From the NCBI GenBank assembly GCA_030620095.1, contig JAUTXW010001306.1:1590001-1654000 (forward strand): DNA of 64,000 nucleotides, given 5' to 3'. The notes under the pieces were generated by a model that was given only the letters and a program-made list of their open reading frames with translations, had not been told where the DNA came from and searched no databases. Position numbers and translations under genes: made by a program. Positions 20,302 through 32,040 of the stretch are shown one piece after another. This DNA is from Kuschelorhynchus macadamiae. Taxonomy: Eukaryota; Arthropoda; Insecta; Coleoptera; Curculionidae. Each line of letters opens with the position of its first letter. Position 1 is the stretch's first letter.

Positions 20302-23147
20302 TAGTTGGTAAAACTGTATCGTTTTCTCAGGGGACGTTTTATATTACTTAAGTGTACTTTCTCATGGGAACTAGTTTTAGCCGTCTTGCGTTTTTTATTA
20401 ACAGAAATAAGTTTGCTTGGTTTTGAGAATTTATTGGCATCTTTTTGCCGCACATGCTTTTTTACATATACGTCTTGTTCGGCTTCAAAAATTTCGGGGT
20501 CATCCCTATTTTTGTTAATTTTATCGATTAACTTTTCTTTTGACTCCGATAATTTTTCGTTGATTTTAGCATACAAAAGTTTTGCTTTTTGTTTGTGATT
20601 GCTGATATAATCGCTTAGTAATAATTGATCGATATTTATGTCAAACGGGTCGTCAGCTGTTATATGCCCATTAACTACGTCAGTCGGTTTCAGTTTAGTG
20701 GAGGAGTGTATTGAATTATTGTAGGCCAGAATGGCATATATCATTTTTTGGGAAACCGGTGTATTTTTAAATTCTTGGTTATTAAGAAGACGTATGTGTT
20801 CAGGAAGGGTTGAGTGTAGTCTTTCAATCAGCCCATTTGATTGAGGGTGTTGAGGAGAGCAAAAATGAATTTTTATTTTGTGGAGTTGTAGGAGTTCAGT
20901 AACAACCGAATTTTTAAACTCCGTACCGTTATCAACAATAATTTGTTTCGGAATTTTATGATGGGAGAAATAGAAAAGAAGATTATCCACGATTTCTGTT
21001 GAGGCCAGTGATTTTAAGGGATATGCCTGAGCGTACTTAGAGAAGCTGTCTATGATGGTTAGAAATTTACTTTGCTCTAGAGTATATGTATCTAGGTGGA
21101 CAATTTCAAAGGGCTCGGTCGGCGTGGGGGTTACATTCATTTTCATTTTGACTGGGCGACGTTCATATTTGCTAATTTGACAGGTTTCGCAATCGTTTAT
21201 AAAAGTCTGTATTGAATTTTTTAAGTTGGGCCAATAATATTTAATTTTGATTTTTTCTAACGTTTCATCGATTCCTCGATGATTTGATTTGCCTTCGTGG
21301 TAGTTTTTGATAATTTCCGGTATGTCTTGTTTTTCGGTCACATCGATTAATTTTTTCAAACAGCGTTTAAGATTGATAGAAGGCCACCTAAAGTTTTTTC
21401 GTATCACTTCTGAAAAAGGTTCGTATGTATCGGGGTTTTCGAAATAAACGTAATTCAATTTTTCTGGTACTACGTATTGTTTTATTAGATTTAAAATGTC
21501 TTGCTCAAAGTCGTTTTTGGAAATTTGGGCAATGATCCGACGTTTCTTTTCGAACAAAATTATGGTTTTAGGTTTCGCAGGAGAATGTAAAACTTCTTGT
21601 ATGAGCAATTGGTTGGCACCGTAATTGACAGCGATATCTAATATGGGGACACCGGCGACAGGGTCATGTGACGCGTTCGAGTGAACAGTGGCGTCGTCAT
21701 CATCTGGTTCGGGCGCCGGGATAGCTGGAGGTTCATCGTCTACATGAACTAATGTAGATATTTGATCTATATCATGGCTCGCCTTTTCGGAGTTGTCGCT
21801 ATTTATGATATTATGTGAGTTTTGAAGATTTTGATTTTCCACGGTACTTTCGTTATTTTGGCTTAAATTTTGGGTTATTTCATTTGTGTACCTACCTAGG
21901 TCAAAATTTTCGCCTGTCTCTTTAGTGTGTAACTCGATTCGCGATAGCGCATCCGCGTTTGTATTAAGCTTTCCCTTTTTGTATATGATTTTGTAGTCGA
22001 ACTCCTCTAATTTGAGTCTCCACCTAACCAGTTTAGAACTAGGGTCTTTTAACGAGAAGAGCCACTGGAGGGGCTTATGATCTGTTATAATGTTGAACTT
22101 TCTACCAAATAGGTAGGGGCGGAAATACTTTGTGGCCCAAACAATACACAGACACTCTTTTTCTATGGTGGAATATTTTTGCTCGGAGTCGTTTAATGTT
22201 CGCGATGCATATGCTACGGGCAAGTCTTGACCTATTGGGCCTTGACTGAGGACGCATCCAAGAGCCACATTGCTGCCGTCGCAAGTTAAGTTAAACGGTT
22301 TCGTGAAATCGGGATATTGTAATATCGGTTCATTTATAAGAAGATTTTTACAAGTATTGAAACAATTGACAAATTCCTCATTATGAATAATTTTGGCACC
22401 TTTTTTAAGACATTTTGTCAACGGTTTTGTAATTTTTGCAAAATTATCGATAAAACGTCTGTAGTAACCTAAGAGACCCAAAAATCCTTTTATTTGTTTA
22501 GTAGTACTAGGTATTGGATAATTTTTTATAGCTTTAAGTAAGGGGTAACTATGTGCCCTAAGTAGGCAACTTCTTTTTTTTAAAAATTCTGATTTATCCA
22601 ACTGGATTTTAAAATTGGATTCCCTCAATCGTTTGAAAACCTCGGTTAACTTTTCTATATGCTCTTGAAGAGAGCTAGAAAAAACTATTATGTCATCTAG
22701 ATAACCTGCACATTTTTCGATGGTGATTCCGCGTAGAATATTATCCATTACTCGTTGGAACGTCGCGGGGGCATTCTTGAGCCCAAAAGGCAGTCGCAAG
22801 TACTCGTAATGGCCATTTTCTGTGCTGAACGCGGTTTTAGGTATGTCGGCTTCATCAACTTCGATTTGATAAATAAATGGCATATAGTGGCATTTTCCAA
22901 GTTTATCTAAAAGATCTGTGATGTTCGGGAGGGGGTATTTATCGTCCAGACTTTTAAGGTTAAGGGCGCGAAAATCGCAAACAACCCTCCATTTTTGCAC
23001 CCCCGAAGCGTCAATTTTCTTCGGGACCACCCAAATGGGCGCTGACCAAGGTGAACTGCTAGGACGAATAATATTCTGATTTAACATTTTATTTTTTGTG
23101 TATAAATGGATACCTATAGTTTTTTGCATAAACTGGAACTTCATCAA
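20301..23147 (-). pseudogene. Pol: reverse transcriptase, RNase H and integrase, defective
   Basis: The open stretch has 948 codons. RT carries LPFGLKNAPATF (119-130) and YLDD (149-152), but motif A, which should supply the first catalytic Asp, is missing through a small deletion near residues 87-93; another region near 190-205 shows a compensated frameshift with about ten residues lost. RNase H follows (Asp290 in CDGS, Glu331, Asp356). Integrase has a complete HHCC zinc finger (His617, His623, Cys653, Cys656) and the DD35E triad Asp686, Asp739, Glu775. Upstream, a frameshift near 23100 separates this frame from the protease. The RT cannot be functional; RNase H and integrase residues are intact. 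Confidence 0.92.
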
Positions 23148-23196
23148 CTGTTCTAATATGATGTTTAATCTTATGAGTAAATGTAAGGGGTGTGCC

Positions 23197-23994
23197 TTAA
23201 CGGTAAAATATATCAGAAAATTGGTTACACAAGTTTATTATTTTACTTTTTTCCTCAATATTAAGGTGATCTGTTCTTATTAAGGAGGGGTCTAGTTTTG
23301 TTTTTGGTGAGTCATCGAAATTGTTGAAATCAATATTTTCGATTTCTTGTCTACAGAATTTTTCTACAACAAGGGGCTCGGAAAAATCTAAAGTTATAGG
23401 CTCGCAAGTGTTATTGCGAATGGCAGTAAGAGCTTTCCCATTGCGTGCTATTGTAAGGCATTCGGGAATTTCACAATTATGAATCTTTTGGTAGGGAATT
23501 ATAATTTCACCATTTTTTATATTAGTCTTAACGCTAATTACCTGTTCGCATCTTGGAGAGATGGTTACACAATTAAGCTCTGTTTTGGTTTTATGAAAAG
23601 ACAGTTTTATTTTTGAATACGGTGTAATCAAAAATCCTTTATCATAATCTAAACTTGCCTGGAGTAATTTTAGGTTATCGATTCCAATCAACCCATCAAA
23701 TACGTCGTGGAATTTAAATAAAAAGAATTTGAGATTAATCTGTCGGGGTAATTTAAATATTTTAGATGCTGGTATCATGACACTATACTTATGGGCGGAT
23801 TTCTGAAAAACTGTGGAAACAATAAATGGGTCGTTTTTCACATAATTTGGAAAATATTTTAAAGCTAAATCAGGGCTAATAAATGATTTAGTCGATCCGG
23901 AATCGATCAAAAGTGTAAGGTTGTATTCAGGAAAGGTGATATAGGACAATTCATTACAATTAGTGGTGTTTAGGGAAATGACTTGGTTTATCAA
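23197..23994 (-). pseudogene. Pol: aspartic protease region
   Basis: A retropepsin-type active site LLIDSGSTKSF is visible near residues 29-39. The frame begins at the gag end with no ATG (its first codon is TTG), consistent with expression by frameshifting from gag, and is cut by a stop near 23195 just before the RT. The homologous frame continues for about 30 codons beyond that stop before the second break near 23100. The protease would cleave the Gag-Pol precursor in a working copy. Confidence 0.82.
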
Positions 23995-25490
23995 ATTTGC
24001 TCGGTCTCTTGTGAGGAATCCTGAAAATTTTGGCTCTGTGTTTCGTTTTCAGTCTGCGACTGTATTTGATATCCCTCAGAGTTTTCATTAAGTGGGTAGC
24101 TCTGCGAATATTCCCCGGTATTTGCGTACTGCGAATACTCTCCACTATTGGTATACTGAAAACAATTGTGAGATAGGTCATGGTCATAAGGCGTGTTATC
24201 GTAGTTTGTATCACTATCAAAACAAGAGTTGGTTTCGGTGTTGTACAGTTCTTGGAATGTGAATTTTGGACGAGGTGGCTGATACTGATTTTGTTGATGG
24301 GAAGTGTTGGCCGGCTCATCTCGTCTTTGAATGGAATTTGATACCACACTCATTGGTGTTGGCTTAGGTAATGGTTGGAAAGGATTAGGTTTAAATACAT
24401 TTTGTTGTGGTCTATTAAAATTGCCAGAATTATTTTGACTCCTGAATGGTGGTCTAAAATTCATTTGAGGCCTGTTTATATTAGAAAATGGTGCAATGTT
24501 TTGCCTAAATTGATTGTGATTGGTGTGCGCGTTAAATGGTAGTGAAAAATGGTTAGGTTGTGGTCTAAAGAAAGGCACGTTCGAACTGAAATTTTGATTT
24601 TGATTACAAGGCCGATTAATTGGAATATTTTTGTTATTGCCAGAATTTTTTGGTTGTGTTTGGGATCCGTTTTGGAAATATTTAACATTTTGTTCTTAGT
24701 TTACCAATTGTATGGCCTCGGTCAAAGACCCTGGGCGCATACACCTAATAGTTGTGCCTATCGGTTCCCTAAGACCTGATAAGAAAGTTTTTAATGCCAA
24801 ATTTTGATATAGTTCTCGTTTTATTCTTGCTGCTTCTGCAGTTTCGTGCGCATCTATGTAACTACATAACAAATTAAGTATTTCCAGACATCTATCATAA
24901 AAATTTTGCGGGGATTCGTTTGAATTTTGTCGTAACATTACCAAATCTCTATTTAGGCAACTTTCGTCACGTCGATCGGCAAAATTTCTATAAAGAGTGT
25001 CTTTTACTTCTTGCCAGGTAGTTACGTTTTGTATGTTAATAACTAGCCTAGCGTTACCATTAAGTTTTCCTATAAGAGAATTAAGAATATAAGTATTTTG
25101 AAAATTATTGGGATTGGTAGCATCGTAAAATTGATTAATTATTGATTGGCACGTAGCCAAATATCTATTTAGTTCGGTAGCGTTACCCTCAAATATTGGC
25201 ACACAATTTAAAAATTCTGGTTTAAATTGGTTAGTCATGTTTTCGTGATTTACGTTTTCTAAGTTAATATTTGCACTAGTATTACTACTTAAAATAAAAT
25301 TATCTAAAACTAATTTATCTTCAGCACTAAGATATTGAATTTCAGTGAAATTATTGTTCTCAGTAGAACTACTTTGATTAATATTATTTACTGGTACTTC
25401 CGCTTGGGATTGGGAAATAGAGTCAGAGTTAGTTGAAGGATTCAATGACAAATTGTTTAAAATATTTACCAAGTCGTCCGCATAAGACAT
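23991..25490 (-). pseudogene. Errantivirus-like gag with one nonsense codon
   Basis: ATG at 25490. The frame runs 499 codons to 23991 but is interrupted by one in-frame stop at 24696-24698; sequence on both sides stays in the same frame. The N-terminal half has a gypsy-type capsid pattern ('FNCVPIFEGNATELNRYL', 'WQEVKDTLYRNFADRRDESCLNRDL', 'ESPQNFYDRCLEI'). The C-terminal part is rich in Asn, Gln, Phe and Pro and has no CCHC zinc knuckle, as in other errantivirus gags. The gene ends where the protease frame begins. Only one base change separates it from an open frame. Confidence 0.85.
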
Positions 25491-25825
25491 TTATCAAATT
25501 GCACTTACATTAATATCAACAGAAATCTTCTAGTCATCTTCTATAAGAAGCTCTTGCAGATACCCAGCGATGTCGTCTGAACACTCAAAAACTTCTTGCG
25601 GAAAGAACTATTCGGTTTCTTTCCCGATCTTCGTGTAGATGGTGGGTGGATGGACAGTTCCGCGATGGAATGGGTGTTCTGAATTCTGAGAAGCCACTCT
25701 GAACAGCACACGACACCTCCATGATCGAAAATCACAATAGGTTCGATTTTTGACAGTTTTCGAAAATTTCCGAAAATTGATTTGCAATGTCCGTTTATCG
25801 CAAATCAATATCTATCAAAATCTGC
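25491..25825 (-). other. LTR element 5' leader
   Basis: About 335 bp between the primer binding site and the gag ATG. No ORF or motif is convincing; the small ORFs here are incidental. Confidence 0.6.
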
Positions 25826-25837
25826 ACGACTGCGCCA
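25826..25837 (-). promoter_or_regulatory. Primer binding site, tRNA-Ser-like
   Basis: Immediately inside the 5' LTR the minus strand reads TGGCGCAGTCG, whose first T is the last LTR base. This is complementary to the 3' end expected for insect tRNA-Ser (…CGACTGCGCCA), the primer used by 17.6/297-type errantiviruses. Confidence 0.8.
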
Positions 25838-26056
25838 GTTAACTATTGATAACTAGAAATTCCGTTTTTAAAAAATTTTATTTTTCTAAATTACAAAATT
25901 CGAGATTTGATTCTTACGGTTCGAAGTCTTTTCTCTGACTGCCTGTAAAAATCCAGTATACTAGTTGAAGTGAAGTAAATAATGATATGCTTGCAAAAAG
26001 AAGAAAGTTATGTCAGCAGGTTGGCTATGGTCTTCGTTACAGGGTGTGATGTAACT
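25837..26056 (-). repeat. 5' LTR
   Basis: 220 bp, partner of 18425-18644. It is followed on the plus strand by the CATG target duplication at 26057-26060. The promoter for the element's transcript should lie here. Confidence 0.93.
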
Positions 26057-26060
26057 CATG

Positions 26061-27030
26061 AGATTAAAAATTTACCAAACATTCGGTAAGTATCAGTTTT
26101 AATTTCCCTTATTTTGTAATATCTATGATTCATATATATACTAGTTTAAAAATTTGTATTAATTTAAAAAAAAATTTACTGAGTTTCGTTAGATTTGCTC
26201 CAGATTTAAGGACAGTTTTTTACAATTTTACGCAACGCAAACGGAAATCAAATTATACATTCAGAACAAGGCAAAAAAAATTTGAAAATGTTGTTTTTTT
26301 CGTTTCTACTAAATAACGTAATACATCTTTAAAACCTTAATATCGTTTTTTATAAGAATAGCGCGGGGGCTGCCAACAAAATAAAAATTCGTTATAGATT
26401 GAATATTAAAATTAAAAATTTTTTTTAACTTGAATCATAACAAGAAGTTCAAATTCGAGTTGTTTAATTTTTTAAGTTTAAAGCGAGACTTGGAGTCTTT
26501 TTCTATGTTTGTTATTAATACATCTCTATTCCTAATAAAAGAAAATATTCGAGGGAAGTTCGGCATAAAGGATTTTTTTTTTAAATGAATAAAATGTTAT
26601 ATTTATTTAAATTTAAGAAATACTAGTTGGCAATCTAACAGTCGTATCAATTGAACGATATTATAGCCATTGTTTTCCATAGCTAATTATGATTGTCTAT
26701 TGCTTATTACTGTCAAATAAATGAAAACAAATATTTTATTTGTTACATTTTTAAGAAAGAAAATGTCAAACTCAAACCTGACAAATAATTGCTTCCTAAT
26801 GACAATAACACGTAATGTTCAATTTTCCGGCCGCAAATCAGACAGGACAAATAGTAAATAACATTTTATTAATATAATATTGTCTCTGATATAAATTAAA
26901 ATTCTGAAATATTTTCTATGTAGGATTTATTTTTTGCGCAAAATTTCAGGTAAATTGAATGTGTAATTTTTAGTAATCATTTCTTTAATATTTCAATAGG
27001 CCACCATTTTGTTTGCCATATTGGATTTTT
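26061..27030. other. AT-rich spacer with weak repeats
   Basis: No gene is supported. The block 'TTATAGATTGAATATTAAA' near 26393 recurs near 50293, so this is part of another dispersed repeat whose second copy flanks 50.0-50.4 kb. Near 27000 the inverted composite repeat starts ('CCACCATTTTGTTTGCCATA'). Confidence 0.6.
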
Positions 27031-30000
27031 ACCAAAATGTTACCAGGTCATTACCATATGACTCTTAATTTTGACCAAAATTTGAAGTAATCCAGTGAAT
27101 AGTCTTTTAGTTATGCTGCAAACAGATCGCCAAACCGACAGACAGACAGACAGACCGACAGAATTGAGAAAATATGTTTCTTGGAATCTAGGGAGCCTAA
27201 AACGCGAAGACCGTAAAAACCTGAGAGGGTGATTTTTTCACGATTACAATACTTCCTTTTTACAAGCGAAGCAATAAAAATATTTCACACTGAAGATACC
27301 TTATGTGAAAGTGTTCGTTTTCAATATTTATTTACATTTCAATACTAGTGTTGAAATGTAAATAAAAATAAAAGTTCTACTGAAGATTATTTGTGTTCGT
27401 TATCAAACTGGAAGGATTTCTGCACTCACCTAGCCCCTACCTCCCCATTTAAATACTTTCGATTTCATCACTTGTTATATATTATACCACTTTTTATATA
27501 GTATACTATTCTGATATCTAAGGACCCTAAAATGCAAGGAATGTAAAAATCTAGGAGAGTAATTTTTTTTTTCGATACAATGATTCTCTCTTATTAGCAC
27601 ACATGAAATATATGCTTATTTAAAATATGGAAAATATTAAATGAACTTTCTTAGTGATATTTTTGTGTACCAAATTATATCTAGGAGTCCATTTAGGACC
27701 TGTCACATTATATTTGTTTAGAGTTAGCTGTTATGGGTTAACCCCAAATATTTAGCGTTACAAATAGAATGGAATAATTGCTTTTTGAAGCATATTTAAT
27801 TTAACAAATTGAGTTTGGCATAGGTTTATTTTGACCAAGGTAAATTCATTTACGCATATTTTCAACATGGAGATACGAACAAGCGCTTGGGTTTAAAGAA
27901 AATTCAACTGCGTGTCGAAAAGGTTTTAAATTGTTCTGACAGAGTGGCAAGGGCGTTTTTGTATGGGGGACTGTCATAAATCCTCTCCCCAATGATCGAC
28001 ACCTCCACTTAATTTTGTCATAAAGAGTAAACGAGTTAAGAACATCTGGGTTTCTGAAACGTAATTTTTATATGGTTTTTCTATATAATCAAATTTCATT
28101 TTCTGTTTCAAAATATGTTTTTGAGGTCAATTAGGTAATCTTCAAATATCAACTAATGCAGCACAGTTAGTTAGTCAGTTATAAAAATTAATTTATCACG
28201 CCAATTGCAGAAACCTAAAAGAAATTGTAGTAAGAACCTATTTGAAACAATTTAACAGCAGACACACGTTTAGATTAATATTTCAACAACATATGAAGAT
28301 TATAAGGGAATAGTCTAGTAAACTAATATAAAATAGAGCAAAAAATCGTGTAGTTTTTGAAAATAACATATTAAAAGTGAAACGTGCTTTGCAGACGTTT
28401 TTCTCAATATCTCTACATTTTAGCAAAACTGTGTAAAGAAAAAAATAGTACCTCAATTTTTTTACAAAAAAATGTATTTACAGATTTATTGGATTATTTC
28501 ATTATTATAATAATAGTTATTTTAAACATTGTGAAACTGCTGATTTTGGTGTTACAGAATCGCAGATGAATATGAAGCTGTATAACTTGTTGGAATATGA
28601 TATTAAGCGCTTGGTATTTTTATGAATCATTTGGGCAGTATTATTCCAAATTGTTTTCACCACTTCTTCCTTATATTCGCTCGCAACTTTCTTTCTCATA
28701 TTGCTCGCCCAGTCCTCCAAAATCTTCAACAAACTCTTCCAATGATGTGTTCTCATTCAAATTGTACTTTCTTTCATGGCAAAAGTCTAAGAATTGGTTC
28801 CATATGTATTTTTTTCGTTTTTTAAGTGCTCTTTGGTGTTTTTTTTTTTCTACTTTTTATTGCATTTCTTCAGAGGAAATGTTTCCAAAACAGTTAGGTA
28901 TCATTTTTTTATTTAAAGTGGCAGTAACCAATATTTTGTAAGTTTGGGTTTCTAAGGCAATATCATTAAAAACAATGGTAAATACCTGTTTTATAGCAAG
29001 TAGCGAGTATATTCGCGAATACACAAGCAACAACATATTTAGGATTTGATTGGTTAGAAAACTGCATTTGATTGGCTGAATTAAATTCGACGTGTATAAT
29101 CTCACCAATTTCTTTCTCGATCTCTTTTGTATTTTCACTTTGACGTCTATACTTATAATCAACAAACAGTTATAGAACACGAACTTATTTTCATAGCAAT
29201 AATACAGGTAGAAAGTCCTTGTAATTCCATGGGTTCGCAATTTTTGGATTTCTTGGAGATTTCTCATTAATGTTTTAATAGATAGTTTGAATTGGACTTC
29301 TTCAGTCTAGTTGCAGTGATGTTCATTAAAAAGTACTCACTTTCCGCACGCTTGTAGAAAAAAAAACTACTTTTAAATTATTTTATTTACGATTTATCAA
29401 AGCAATTACTCACTTTTTCAACACTAGAGTTGACAACATTTGTTTTATTTGGGAATCATAACGACGTCTTCTGTAAGCAAAGTAGTGTCGTACTGGCCCT
29501 CTTTTTAATACAACTTTTTTTTTCTATAAAGTTGGCAATACTAAGTCATGGCCACCTCGAATTTGAAACCAGTCACACTAGTGTTAAAAAGTAAATAAAA
29601 ATAAAAGTTCTCTTCAAGATTTTTTGTGGTCATGGAAAAAAAACATTGTTCGTGTTGAAGTGTTCGTTTCAAACTCCTCATTTAAAAATATCCGATTCAA
29701 TACTTCTTTAGTAATTTACTTTCTCTCGCTCTAGTGACTGTTCCAGAACCTATACAAACCAAACACAATCTTTCAGTGTAAATTCAATCTTCGTTCTTTT
29801 GGATCAAATTTTAAGACCCTGTTCTAACGACATAACATACACATATTTATAGCAACGTAAATTCAGACCTTAGTCTGTTTTTTATAGTGTAATTTAATGA
29901 ATTTAAACAAATTGTATGTACGAAAAGATGTTTCTTTACAGAATATAAAGTTACTCAATTCCCAGTTCCCGAAGGAAATTAAAATGCAGATTATATTTTA

Positions 30001-30579
30001 TCCCAAAATTCTTTCTCTTTTAAAGAGTCCCCTGAGCCTATAGGGATATTTTGTACAAACTAACTCGGCTGATATTGGCACATATTTCAACATGTGACAT
30101 TATTTGTGCGAAATAAAAAGGTGAGACAACATGAATAGCCTCAAAAAGAAAATTGAATTTGATTGCGAGAAACACTAACAAAACGTAACATTTCGTATAA
30201 TAAAATATTAAAAGATCAAGGAACATTAAGATCTTTTAATTTATTTGAAAAAAATTGAGGTATAATGCTCTAGCCGAATCAAATCAAACTAAAAAAGGCC
30301 GTGCTTTCTATTAATTTGTAAAAAGCTTCAAATGATTTTATTTCACTTTGTGCATCCCGAACAAGAGAAAAAGGGGGTTGCGACGGTTTCTAAAATAAGC
30401 TAAGCTTTTGCGATCCCAAGAACCGACACATTTTTGCACTTTTCAGGTTTTTAGCTTATAGAGTCTGAGGGGTTTATCGTAAAGAAAGTTTCATTCTAAC
30501 CAAAATTAAAGAGCATTAAATTTGAATTAAACCACCTTCTCAATTTTCAGCAATAATCTGCAGTTAGTACGAGCTCTCT
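27031..30579. repeat. Large repeat unit B, left and middle
   Basis: This is the second copy of unit A, in the same order and orientation. It matches 5885-6572, 8048-8524 and 14406-16589 but lacks the two transposon insertions found there. The site corresponding to the 6573 element is 27711-27712 (single TA), and that of the long-TIR mariner is near 28185-28205. About 380 bp near 28700-29080 is absent from A. Confidence 0.82.
28517..28860 (-). pseudogene. Unrecognised, frameshifted protein fragment
   Basis: Minus-strand sequence switches frame near 28740 but reads as protein-like on both sides: a basic stretch followed by 'YIWNQFLDFCHERKYNLNEN', then 'KILEDWASNMRKK' and 'SEYKEEVVKTIWNNTAQMI'. 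A degraded counterpart exists in unit A near 15020-15200. The pattern faintly recalls the N-terminal core-binding region of Crypton-type tyrosine recombinase-derived proteins, but I cannot confirm this and see no catalytic residues. It may be simply a decayed coding piece carried in the repeat. Confidence 0.3.
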
Positions 30580-32040
30580 CTCAGTGAAGTTGGCATATAA
30601 TATGTTTGTGATAACATATGATATGTTTATTCAATTTTAAGCCTAAATTACTACATTTTTTGTACCAGAGAAAAAATATCTTTTAAATTCAAAAAAACGG
30701 TCGAGTAAAAAATATCAAGGAAACCAAATTACAGAAAACTACCACTCCATTACATCGCGTTCCGACTGCTTCGATACGTCTTGAGATAGTGTCAACTAAC
30801 GTTTGGCAGTCATGTGATGTAAAACTGTTCCAAATTTCTTGCGAGGCTTGATCGAAGCTTTTTCTTCATGATATGCCACAATGTTTCAATCGATTCTAAA
30901 AGTGAAATATTGTTTTCTAACATCCAGTCTTTTAATTTTTTAGATACTCCGCACCATCTTATTGGAAGATACATTCGATATAATTTAAACGCATTTGTTT
31001 AATTTGGGGTGTTAAGTTATTTTGAAGCACATTTGTGTACTTATCAGCATTCAGAATACCTTCCACAAAGTGTAAATTTCTCACTTCACTACCTGATAAG
31101 GATCCCCAAATCATAACAGAAGCCGGATACTTAACTTTCTTTTAAAGACATTCTGAAATGCTTTTTCTTTATTTCTTATGACAACTCCTACTATCACCAA
31201 TGCATAGTTCAAATCTGGCTTTATCAGTCCAAATAATGGAGTTCCATTAATGTAGAGACCATAATTTGTGTTCCTTTGCCTACGCTAGTCTATTTCTTTT
31301 CTGAATCGTTGTCAGTAAGGGATTCTCTTTAGCCTATAAAATATTCAATTAAAAACGAACAAAAACAAAATTAATTTAAGTTTACTTTGTAAGTTTTAAA
31401 TCCCATTTTATTGCAGCAATATGACAAGGTCATCTTGAATTTTTTTTCCATTGCCTAAATCCATAATTCCTTGCAACTAGCATGTCTGTTTTGCTTAATA
31501 ATCCTGTTTAAAGCTCTTAAGCCTAGGATGACTTCCAGTTCTAGGTTTTTGATCCACGGATCATGTACAGTTTAATAATATTTCGAACTGTATATCTTGA
31601 TTTATTAACACTCTCAGCGATTGGGGAAAAATTTTGGCCTTTTAAATATAAGTGAATGATTTCTTATTTTGTCGGAAACAGACTTACCACGAGCCATTTT
31701 TAGTTAATAACAACAAGACTAATATTTGGAACTTATTTAAAACATCAAAATCGGCATCTTATCAACCTCAAATATTATCACTTGTTTTACGAAGCCTACC
31801 TGGAATTTACTGAAGCGGATAAACCGATCACTCAATTTAAGTCGAATATATTTTATAAAGAAGACAATTTCGAAATAAAATCTTTAAAAATAGCCACGTC
31901 GTTCTTGTTATCTTTCCACAAACATTTAAAGAAACCAAAAATGTTATATTTTAAATAAAATTTTAATTTGCCCTGAAATAAGTTGACAAATATCATGTTT
32001 TGAGGGGTTGGATCAACTTCACTGAGACAGGTCTTGTAAA
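30580..32040 (-). mobile_element. Decayed Tc1-like transposon relic (copy B)
   Basis: This is the counterpart of 16590-17925. Ends carry CTCAGTGAAGTTGGC (about 30589) and 'GGATCAACTTCACTGAGACAG' (about 32008). Transposase pieces on the minus strand include an N-terminal MARGKSVSD start (about 31690) and a C-terminal Tc1-like stretch ('IETLWHIMKKKLRSSLARN', about 30840-30900) that is deleted in copy A. Stops and indels abound. It is dead. Confidence 0.77.

Larger units (their letters stand above)
18425..26056 (-). mobile_element. Gypsy-superfamily, errantivirus-like LTR retrotransposon
   Basis: Two 220-bp LTRs (18425-18644 and 25837-26056) differ at only three positions by eye. Each starts AGTTAACT and ends TGTAACT, and the element is flanked by a 4-bp CATG target duplication (18421-18424, 26057-26060). 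On the minus strand the order is LTR, tRNA-Ser-like primer site, gag, protease, RT, RNase H, integrase, env, polypurine tract, LTR. This order with an env gene is the errantivirus plan. All three genes are damaged by stops, frameshifts or deletions. This is a defective copy. Confidence 0.94.

Noticed and set aside
22102..22284. 60-codon minus-strand ORF
   Set aside because: It overlaps the pol RNase H coding region in another frame.
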